Positions 10,599 through 19,704 of a stretch of 64,000 nucleotides of DNA are shown here, piece after piece. The DNA comes from Azolla caroliniana (taxonomy: Eukaryota > Polypodiophyta): the NCBI GenBank assembly GCA_043228905.1, contig JBHGNT010000013.1, forward strand, positions 9,238,001 through 9,302,000, given 5' to 3'. The position numbers were made by a program, and so were the translations under genes. Below the pieces are notes generated by a model that was not told where the DNA came from, searched no databases, and saw only the letters and a list, made by a program, of their open reading frames with translations. Positions within the stretch are counted from its first letter, which is position 1, and each line of letters opens with the position of its first letter.

Positions 10599-13500
10599 CG
10601 TTGGCCACCATAACCCGCTATTCCATATTTTTCTGGCCGTTGCTTCTCCTGCGTAATGACCGCCAGCAATTCCACAATGTGACTTTGTTCATATGGCTGA
10701 TTTTTCAAATTTTCGTACTGCCCTTCGCCATATTCCATCCGCTCCTTTATGATACAACATGTCATTAAATAAACAAAAATTGCGACTTCGTACTGCAATT
10801 TTTTTCTTTCATCTGTGGACATGTGTTCGGCCGGAATTCCTGTTGATAGAAATATCGTCATTTCGGAAATCCATTCATCCTCTTTTTCCTCATTCACTTC
10901 ATGTGCTTTTACTGCCTCAACCCGAAATAATTGAGTATCTGGAAAATCATCTTTAACCCCAACCGCTTCTTCTCCAGACTCAAGCCGACTGAGATAGTCA
11001 GCAATCACGTGCTGTGCTCCTGGTCGATGTATAATGTCGAATTCAAACTCTTGAAGCAATAACGTCCATCGGGCTAACTTGCCTGTCAATTCTTGTTTGG
11101 AAACTAGATACAGTAAAGCCGAATGATCCACATGAAATGTAAATTTCTTACCCAAAAGGTAATGTCGAAATTTGTTCACACTATATATCATTCCCAAAGC
11201 TTCTCTTTCGGTTGTTGAATAGTTTCTTTCGGCCGACGAAAGTTTTCTACTGGCATAGTATACCGGCCTATACCAGTTTGGTTCGGATAATTGCATTAAA
11301 GCACTGCCTATGGCAATGTCCGACGCATCGACGAAAACATGAAATGGTTTGTTCCAGTCCGGTGGTTGAACTACCGGAACCTTTGTCAGCATCTTCTTGA
11401 GACATTCGTATGCATCTTGTTCTATACTTGTCCATATAAAAGGAACTTTGTGTACTGCTGTATGTAACGGAATAGCAATGTCTGCTAGATATCTCATCAT
11501 TCTACTGTGCCACCGAATTTGACCCAAAAATCTACTTAGAGCTTTAGCATTTGTTGGTGGTGTTGCCTCAATAATTGCTTTAACTTTGTCTGGGTCCACT
11601 GCAATCCCTTCTTGACTGACAATATGCCCAAGTAATGTACCACTCATTACTCCGAATGCGCATTTGGCCGGATTTAAACTAAGACGCCCTTTTCGACATT
11701 TTTCTAAACATAGCCGTAAATGCTCAAAATGATCAGCTTTCCGACTATATACTGCAAAATCATCTAAAAACACCTGCATGAAAGCTGGAATATATTCCCC
11801 GAATATTTCCTGTATTACCCGCTGAAATGTAGCTGGAGCTGTTTTTAAACCGAACATCATGACTACTGCCACAAAGACACCCCATTCTGTGACGAAAGCT
11901 GTCTTTTCCTGATCTTCCGGATTCATCCGTACTTGGTTGTACCCACTGAACCCATCCAAGAAACTATAAATTTCATGTCCCGCTACTGCATCTAATATCC
12001 CATCTGTGAATGGCAATGGAAACGCATCCGTAATTGTTGCTGCATTCAATTTTCTGTAATCCACACATACGCGAATTTTCCCATTCTTTTTCGGGACTAC
12101 TACTATCGGACTCAGCCATGTTGATTTTTTGACGGGTCGAATAAATCCTACTTTTAAGAGTTTATCGATTTCTTCTTTTACTTTGATAGCATAATTCGGA
12201 TTCAACCTGTACCTGCGTTGTTGTACTGGCTTTGCATCTTTATGCAAATTGATTTGATGTTGACAAAAAGCGGGATCCAGACCTTTCATATCGTCAAACG
12301 ACCATGCAAAAACATCTTTATATTGTAATAGTAATGTTGTTAATGTCCGTTTGTTATTTACCGTCAAATCTCTAGCAATCAAGACTGTTTTTCTTTCAGC
12401 ATCCTCTACTCCTGCCAAATCGATTTCCTCCAATGCTGAGGCTTGCACTCTCTGAGATACCTTCATTTCCTTATCTGTAGCTTCTTGTTGCATTCGTATT
12501 TCTTTCATTGTTTGCTCATCGATTGGCACTTCTTCGTGTGAGTCTACATATGGTGTTAATGCTTGCAAAATATCTACCTCAAATAGAGGGATGATTTTTT
12601 GATTATCATCAAAATATTGACTTTCTTCTTCCTCGTCCAATCCTTCCATCATATTAACTGCTTCTGCATGTACAGGTAAACTCTGTTTGCTTGTTGTCAC
12701 TTTGTTGTGCGTCGGAATCCTGACCTTATTTTTTCCTTTCCTAAATGTTAGCACATTTTGTTTCCAATTTTGTTTAATATTAGCTGTCTTTAACCATGGT
12801 CTCCCCAATAACAAGGGGTATGCTCCCTGTGTTTCTAACTGCAAAATTACTGCCGAAATCTGAAAACTGTGTCCCCCGATTATTACATCCAGTTGTCGAA
12901 GCAACCCAATCGGTCGTACCGTACTTGTATCTGCCATTCGTAACCAAAACGGACATGCTTCCCATTCCGTGATTCCCAGTTTTTCACATGTAGTTTTGTT
13001 AATCACATTAACACCCGAGCCTCCATCTATAATCACATTTCCGATTTCTTGCCCGTAAAGTATTACCTTAATCGACGGATTCTGTTCATCCATGATCGAA
13101 GGGTTATTACTTGGCTGATTGTAGTGTACTGCTATTTGTTCGGAACCTTTATATGCAATTAATGCTGCCACTTTTTCTGTAAACCTTGGTACTAACTTAA
13201 GTAAGCCCGTAAGTGGCAATGACACTTGGCAATCAGCCAACAGTTTCCAAGTTTCTTCCTGGTCCTTATTCCCCAATGACTGTTGTACAGCGATGTCCTG
13301 GTCAATGTTATTGTCTTGTAACATTTGATTCACATTACTTTGATTTGCTTCATCCACCCATTCTTTTGCCGCCTTCCGAACTTCTTCCTGAATTTCCCAC
13401 TCTGATTGTTTGCTTTTGCTGCGTGTCGTTACTTGCTGAACTTCCGGTATTACCATATTAACTGCTGGACCCTTTCCTTTAACCGGACATTGATTAGCAT

Positions 13501-15076
13501 AATGGCCTAGTTGTCGACAAATGTAACAAGTGGGCACAAATGTTGCACTGGCCTCTCCATGTGCAAATTGCCCGTTATTAAATTGCTGCTCTTCATTACC
13601 ATTCGGGTTTTGTTGGTATTGACGTGTAGCTTTTGGTTTGTAAAATCTCTTGTTTTTATACCGATTCTGCCTAAATTGTTCAGTATTATCATTTGGTTGT
13701 GCTATATTGTGTGGTATCCCGAACTCCTGATTTGGCGGAAAATTACTCTGTTGAAACATTTGATTATTTTGTGGAACGGTTTGATTATTATGTTGAAAAG
13801 TCATATTACCCGGTTGAAATGCCGGATTTGATTGAAATGTAGAATTCGGTTGCACATTCGGACAGTTCTGTTGAAACCCTTGAAATGGTGGGTTACCTTG
13901 TTGGAAATTTTGATTATTGTGTTGAAAATATTGATTCGGATTCTGTACGAATGGTGGGTTGGATTGAGCAAAACCTGGTTGAAATGCTTGAGTCACTTGA
14001 GTGGGTTGCATATTTTGTTGTGAAAAGATCTGATTTGGCTGTAGAACCGGATTCTGTTGTACATTTTGCTGATTTTGTGAAAAATTATTATTTTGATAAC
14101 CATGGAACAGATTAGTGTTATTTTGGTAACCATTGTCAGCAAAAATTTGTCGTACTGACGTCGTAGTCTTATTAAGCAGATTATATTCACATTGTTCTAC
14201 GGAATGTAATTTTGAATGACATATTGTACAATGTGTTCTTAACGTACAGTCAATTGCCGAATGCCCCGTATTTAAACAAGTGGTGCATTGAACTGCTTGT
14301 CGAAATTGTAACTCCTCCATTGTTGGTAATGTACGGTGTAATGCCGACATGTCCATACTCTGAACATTGACCGGTGGTCGACCCATTTCTATTGCTTTAT
14401 CAATGACTTGTTCGATAGTCTGATTTCGAAAATCGAACACTTTCAATGTCGTTCTTAATGGTTCTTTTACAGCTTCTAGAAAGACTTCTTTTAATTCCTT
14501 ATCCGGAATCGGCCTTGAAATCTGAAGCTGTAAGTTCTGAAATCGTATCACAAACTGAGATACTGTTTCATTTTTTTCTTGATATAACGCATAAAATTGC
14601 GCAATCAAATCCTTCTGCGGAATTTGTTGATGAAATAATTGTAAAAATTTACTAGTTAACACTTCAAAGGATGGAAATCCTTGAAGACCGTTCTGCGCAA
14701 ACCAATTAGCGGAATATCCGTCTAATGATAAGACGAACTCATCGATTTTTGACTTATCTTCGGCATCTGCCGACAATCGCTGAGCTCCATGGTTAATTTC
14801 CCATGTCGTTAAGAAATCCCTAACATGTGCTTCCGCATCTGTTCCTTCCCGGAACTTAGAATAAGTATAAGGCATATCGTCCCAAATGTCGTAAAACGAT
14901 ACCTCTTCCGTCTGTTTTTCGTCTGAAGGTAATTGATCAGATAAGTCAGGAAGTTTCGACCACTTTGTGCTTGATTCCGGCTGTTCTTGCGCAAGGAACG
15001 CTTGCTGCACTACCTTCGTAACTGACCTTGTACGAGGGCGCTTACAACTGACCGGTGCCTCCTCTTCATACGACAT
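10595..15076 (-). CDS. Gag-protease-reverse transcriptase-RNase H polyprotein of gypsy element B
   Basis: 1493 uninterrupted codons. The Gag core occupies about residues 60-260. Two adjacent CCHC knuckles (CTTCLNTGHSAIDC and CTICHSKLHSVEQC) lie at about 263-296. A Q/N-rich low-complexity stretch runs from about 312 to 454, and a third knuckle (CYICRQLGHYANQC) lies at about 515. The retropepsin active site reads IIDGGSGVN (about 684), with DGG instead of the common DTG/DSG. Reverse transcriptase has FLDDF in place of YxDD (about 1102). RNase H starts with FVDASD (about 1249). A KRPRTR nuclear-localisation-like stretch is near residue 13. The last residues are out of frame with the zinc module of integrase. 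It packages, processes and copies element RNA in cytoplasmic particles, by family knowledge. Confidence 0.93.
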   Translation of the reverse strand: MSYEEEAPVSCKRPRTRSVTKVVQQAFLAQEQPESSTKWSKLPDLSDQLPSDEKQTEEVSFYDIWDDMPYTYSKFREGTDAEAHVRDFLTTWEINHGAQRLSADAEDKSKIDEFVLSLDGYSANWFAQNGLQGFPSFEVLTSKFLQLFHQQIPQKDLIAQFYALYQEKNETVSQFVIRFQNLQLQISRPIPDKELKEVFLEAVKEPLRTTLKVFDFRNQTIEQVIDKAIEMGRPPVNVQSMDMSALHRTLPTMEELQFRQAVQCTTCLNTGHSAIDCTLRTHCTICHSKLHSVEQCEYNLLNKTTTSVRQIFADNGYQNNTNLFHGYQNNNFSQNQQNVQQNPVLQPNQIFSQQNMQPTQVTQAFQPGFAQSNPPFVQNPNQYFQHNNQNFQQGNPPFQGFQQNCPNVQPNSTFQSNPAFQPGNMTFQHNNQTVPQNNQMFQQSNFPPNQEFGIPHNIAQPNDNTEQFRQNRYKNKRFYKPKATRQYQQNPNGNEEQQFNNGQFAHGEASATFVPTCYICRQLGHYANQCPVKGKGPAVNMVIPEVQQVTTRSKSKQSEWEIQEEVRKAAKEWVDEANQSNVNQMLQDNNIDQDIAVQQSLGNKDQEETWKLLADCQVSLPLTGLLKLVPRFTEKVAALIAYKGSEQIAVHYNQPSNNPSIMDEQNPSIKVILYGQEIGNVIIDGGSGVNVINKTTCEKLGITEWEACPFWLRMADTSTVRPIGLLRQLDVIIGGHSFQISAVILQLETQGAYPLLLGRPWLKTANIKQNWKQNVLTFRKGKNKVRIPTHNKVTTSKQSLPVHAEAVNMMEGLDEEEESQYFDDNQKIIPLFEVDILQALTPYVDSHEEVPIDEQTMKEIRMQQEATDKEMKVSQRVQASALEEIDLAGVEDAERKTVLIARDLTVNNKRTLTTLLLQYKDVFAWSFDDMKGLDPAFCQHQINLHKDAKPVQQRRYRLNPNYAIKVKEEIDKLLKVGFIRPVKKSTWLSPIVVVPKKNGKIRVCVDYRKLNAATITDAFPLPFTDGILDAVAGHEIYSFLDGFSGYNQVRMNPEDQEKTAFVTEWGVFVAVVMMFGLKTAPATFQRVIQEIFGEYIPAFMQVFLDDFAVYSRKADHFEHLRLCLEKCRKGRLSLNPAKCAFGVMSGTLLGHIVSQEGIAVDPDKVKAIIEATPPTNAKALSRFLGQIRWHSRMMRYLADIAIPLHTAVHKVPFIWTSIEQDAYECLKKMLTKVPVVQPPDWNKPFHVFVDASDIAIGSALMQLSEPNWYRPVYYASRKLSSAERNYSTTEREALGMIYSVNKFRHYLLGKKFTFHVDHSALLYLVSKQELTGKLARWTLLLQEFEFDIIHRPGAQHVIADYLSRLESGEEAVGVKDDFPDTQLFRVEAVKAHEVNEEKEDEWISEMTIFLSTGIPAEHMSTDERKKLQYEVAIFVYLMTCCIIKERMEYGEGQYENLKNQPYEQSHIVELLAVITQEKQRPEKYGIAGYGGQR

Positions 15077-15135
15077 CCATTCGAATTGTTCTCTGCTTAA
15101 TTGCAGATGTAACCGGGCGTGCCAAAATTCTTCTG

Positions 15136-15915
15136 TGTTAATCGGCTAATTACTAACTACTACCGATACAGAAGAGTGAACGTCGCTACTCAACGTTCTA
15201 ACAAGGAATTGTGTTTTACGAACGGATTTATACTATATTAATCGGTAATTACCGTGATCGTTACTTAGTTATAAATTAGGAAGCTTACACTTAAGATCAT
15301 AGACAATAGAAGGAACACAGAATCCGTACAAGATATTCCTAACTTAAACTTATATTACTAAATAAAACGACCTTTCTTACAATGCCTTCGGTTCCCTTTT
15401 ATAGGTATACCGAAGGTCTTTTCTCATCAAGAACTATTCCTACTTACTATCAAGATTTACAAAATCGGCTAATTACTAACTACTACCGATACAGAAGAGT
15501 GAACGTCGCTACTCAACGTTCTAACAAGGAATTGTGTTTTACGAACGGATTTATACTATATTAATCGGTAATTACCGTGATCGTTACTTAGTTATAAATT
15601 AGGAAGCTTACACTTAAGATCATAGACAATAGAAGGAACACAGAATCCGTACAAGATATTCCTAACTTAAACTTATATTACTAAATAAAACGACCTTTCT
15701 TACAATGCCTTCGGTTCCCTTTTATAGGTATACCGAAGGTCTTTTCTCATCAAGAACTATTCCTACTTACTATCAAGATTTACAAAATTATCTAACTAAC
15801 CTAGTTCTCTTCGTTTACTGCTAAGTCATTGATCCGAACAGTCGATCCGAACCGACTCTGTTTTCGACGCTTTCCCACTTGTTCGGTAAAACTGACTGTC
15901 CGGGTCCGGGTAACA
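15136..15915 (-). repeat. 5' LTR of gypsy element B with a partial tandem duplication
   Basis: 15465-15915 is an LTR lacking only the six bases TGTTAA at the junction. 15136-15464 is a second copy covering the first 329 bp (reading left to right) and ending at TTTACAAAA, where the other copy begins TCGGCTAATT. The 5' LTR region is therefore 780 bp against 457 bp for the 3' LTR. A primer-binding-like segment, TTTTGGCACGCCCGG (minus strand), lies a few bases inside. Confidence 0.88.
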
Positions 15916-15920
15916 GTAGT

Positions 15921-18900
15921 CGCCGAAGTTGCAGACCTGCAACAGGTTACCACAAGGTCAAAGGGCAAGGCGACAGAATGGGAGACACAAGAGGCCATCC
16001 GGAAGCAGGCAATGGAATGGGTGAAAAAGGCAAATAAGCGAAATATAGCAGAACTTACGTAGTAAAATGAGAACACTGAAGAGCTCGTCAGCGGTAGTCA
16101 GACTGAAAATGCGACATGGCAGGCATTGCAGGAGTGCCAAATCACGTTGCCATTAGGACGACTCCTGCAACTAGTGCCTAGATTCACAGAAGAACTCAAG
16201 ACAGGCATGACGGCAGGAGAAACACCACCGGCACCAACATTCTTCTCAAATCCGGAGGAGGAACCGGCGGTGGTAGACACAAACAGTCCGACGATCACAG
16301 CCATCATGAAGGGAAAGGAGTTACCCGGAATAGTAATAGATGGAGGATCCGATGTCAATGTGATTAGACTCCGAACATGCACAACCTTGGGAATCCAAGA
16401 GTGGGAACCATGCCCGTTCTGGCTACGAATGGCGGATACAAGCTCAGTGCGACCGATCGGCTTGATACGAGATTTGGAAGTAACAATCGACAGTCACATT
16501 TCGCATCTTGGCAGTAGTGCTACAATTACAGGCACAAGAAGCTTACCCGCTATTGTTGGGGAGGCCGTGGCTAAAAATGGTGCACATTAAACAAAACTAG
16601 AGGAAGAATATAATCACCTTCCGGCGGGGAAAAGCAAAAGTACGGGTACCGACACAACCACGGATGGGTACCGGGAAGAAATTGACACCCCTATATGCCG
16701 AATGTGTCAATATGCTAGACGGATTAGCAGATGAAGAGGTGGATCAATACTTGCAAGATAATCCGAAGATAGTACCTCTGTTCGAAATCGACGTAGCTGA
16801 AGTCGTATCACCATACATACTGCCACCGGACGGAGCAGACAAAGAACCAAATAAAGAAGTGATCCGGGAGCTACGGCAAGCACAAGAAGCACTGTAAAGA
16901 GAAATGGCCGTATCACAACGGGTTAAAGCATCCCAACTAGAGGAGGTAAATCTAGGGACTACGGAAGAGGCGAGACTGGTGGAGATAGCCAAGGAAATGA
17001 CTACGGAGAACAGAACAACGATGACTACACTTCTCAAAGAGTTTCGGGACGTGTTTGCTTGGTCCTACGAGGATATGAGAGGGCTCGATCCTCAACTGTA
17101 TCAGCATCAGATACATTTGAGCAAAGACGCCAAACCGGTAGCACAACGACGGTACCGGATGAATCCAAACTACGCCGCCAAAGTCAAGGAGGAAATTGAC
17201 AAGTTGTTGAGGGTTGGCTTTATCCGTCTTGTAAAGAAATCTACACGGCTGAGCCCGATAGTAGTCGTACCAAAGAAAAATGGCAAAATTAGAGTATGTG
17301 TCGACTACCGGAAGCTTAATGCGGCGACGGTAACTGATGCATTTCCACTTCCATTTACGGATGGAGTTTTGGACGCAGTTGCCGGCCATGAGGTATACAG
17401 TTTTTTAGATGGATTCAGCGGATACAACCAGATCCGGATGCACCCCGATGACCAGGAGAAAACGGCTTTCATCACTAAATGGGGAGTGTTTGTTGCCGTA
17501 GTGATGATGTTCAGACTAAAAACGGCGCTGGCAACGTTCTAGAGGATCATCATGGAAATATTCGGAGAATTCATACCGGCATTCATGTGGGTGTTCCTCG
17601 ACGACTTCGCCGTTTACAGCCGGGAAGGAGACCACCTTTAGCACCTCCGATTGTGTCTAGAAAAGTGTAGGGCTTACCGGCTAAGCCTGAATCCAGCGAA
17701 GTGTGTATTCGGCGTGTCTAGCGGAAGGCTACTAGGGCACATTGTGAGCAAGGATGGCATTGCCGTGGATCTGGACAAAGTAAAAGCAATCCTAGAGGCA
17801 CTGACACCAACAACGGTAAAGGCATTGAGCCGTTTCTTAGGCCAAATCCGTTGGCATAGCCGAATGCTCCGGTATTTGGCAGACCTAGCTACACCACTGC
17901 ATGCTGCGGTACACCGAACACCGTTCCAATGGACCGACACCGAAGACAAGGCGTACTGGGCACTCAAAGTTCTATTGTCGCAAGCGCCGGTACTGCAACC
18001 CCCGGATTGGGCGAAGGAATTTCATGTGTTCGTGGATGCGTCCGACATTGCAATCGGGAGTGCGCTGATGCAACTTACGGAGCCAAGATGGTACCGGCCC
18101 GTATATTACGCAAGCGGAAGTTATCCCAAGCCGAACGAAATTATTCCACCATGGAAAGGGAAGTTTTAGGCATGATCTACAACGTAACAAAATTCAGGCA
18201 TTATTTATTGGGAAGAAAGTTTTCCTTCCATGTAGATCATTCGACACTCCTCTACCTAGTGTCCAAAGCGTCACTTACCGGTAAGTTGGCCCAGTGGACT
18301 TTGCTATTACAAGAATTCGAATTCGAGATATTCCACCGACCCGGCCTACAGCATGCGGTAGCAGATTATTTAAGCTGGTTAGATTCCGGCGAAACTGGCG
18401 ACGGAGTACCGGACGAGTTTCCGGATGCTGAGCTATTTCGAGTCACCACGGAAACGGTAACAGATGAAACGGTGGCACCAGAAGATAAGTGGCTAACAAA
18501 TATGCACCAATTTCTGAGCACCGAATTGCCTCCGGAGGAGATGAACCGGGACGAGAGGAAACGCCTGGCGGTACAAAGCCGACACTTCTGTTTATTACGG
18601 GACATGCTATACCACAAAGGTGCGGACAGTATATGGCGACGAGCTGTGCGCAGCGACGAGAAAGAGGTAATACTATGGGAAGCACACTACGGAGTCGCCG
18701 GAGGCCATTATATCGGGGATGCTACGGTAAGGAAGATATGGCAAAGTGGCCTATGGTGGCTGACTACATTGAAAGACGTAGTCCGGTACGCGAAAGAGTG
18801 TGATCTATGCCAGAGAATGGGCCAGCCAACGGAACAAGCTAGGATGCCGCACCAGCCAGTACTACCGCTAGAACAACATTCTCTGCAGTGGTACACAAGC

Positions 18901-19502
18901 GCAGTACCCCTTATTATCCACAGGCCAATGGACTTGCCGAATCCACAAATAAAACGCTCCAGAACATCCTGTTAAAGATCGTCAATGAAAACTGGACATA
19001 TTGGGACACGAAGTTGCATAGTGCACTATGGGCATACCGGACGGCATACAAAATGAGTATCTGGTCAACACCATTCCGGTTGGCATTTGGGCTGGAAGCA
19101 GTAATGCTGATCGAATTTCAGGTTCCGAGTTTGTGGATACAGGTTAGAGAACGACTAAGTGAAAAGGAATCGGAAAACATCCGGTTAGCCGCATTATGTG
19201 AACTAGAAGAGCATCGGATAGCGAGTCTCATGCAGTTGGAACTGGAGCAGCGACGAAGGAAGGCGTTCGTCGATCGGCACTGGAAGGGCAATGAGAAGAT
19301 GTTCGGGATCGGCAAGCCGATACTCGTATTCCAGACCCGGATGGGTCAGATGCCGGGAAAGCTACGATTCCGGTGGACCGGACCGTATTGGATAACGCGG
19401 GAATTCAACGGTTCATACCAGCTCGGAATGCTCACTAGTGAGATAATGGACAAATGGGTCAATGGGTTTCGACTCAAACCATATTGTGGACCCATGCCAT
19501 AG
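15921..19502 (+). pseudogene. Gag end, protease, RT, RNase H and integrase of gypsy element A
   Basis: This continues A's frame exactly where B interrupted it: TTRSKGKATEWETQE matches TTRSKSKQSEWEIQE of B. Protease (VIDGGSDVNVI), RT (FLDDFAVYS), RNase H (FVDASDIAIGSA) and the integrase zinc module (KECDLCQRMGQ) are recognisable. Stops occur at 16061, 16588, 16896, 17540 and 17639, and there is a frame change near 18110. Between the VLPLE motif (about 18870) and VHKRSTPYYPQ (about 18890), roughly 90 codons present in B are missing. The loss includes the first two catalytic Asp residues of integrase. The protein cannot function. Confidence 0.88.
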
Positions 19503-19704
19503 AATCCATTCGAACAGAAGGAGGATGATGCAATAGTAGGAAGCAGTAAACAAGTACCCGACAATCAGGCGGAGCTGGCGTTACCGAATAGCGACAAACA
19601 AATGGTTGGCAAACGTGAATATAGGGCAAAATTGGGATACGGACCTAGTGCTTCCGGTTAACTAAAAATCAACTGTGTAAAAAAAAGAAAAAAGAAAAGT
19701 CATC

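Larger units (their letters stand above)
6218..15915 (-). mobile_element. Ty3/gypsy LTR retrotransposon B (young, nested in A)
   Basis: The element is bounded by TGTTAATC...GGGTAACA and flanked by a perfect 5-bp duplication GTAGT (6213-6217 and 15916-15920). Its LTRs are nearly identical: I noticed one difference, in the ACTGCTGAGTC/ACTGCTAAGTC segment. It encodes a 1493-codon Gag-PR-RT-RH frame, an integrase frame and an accessory coiled-coil frame, all on the minus strand. It landed just after the third Gag zinc knuckle of element A, to which it is distantly related. Long open frames and LTR identity indicate recent activity. An A7 frame change and two stop codons may still limit it. Confidence 0.93.
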
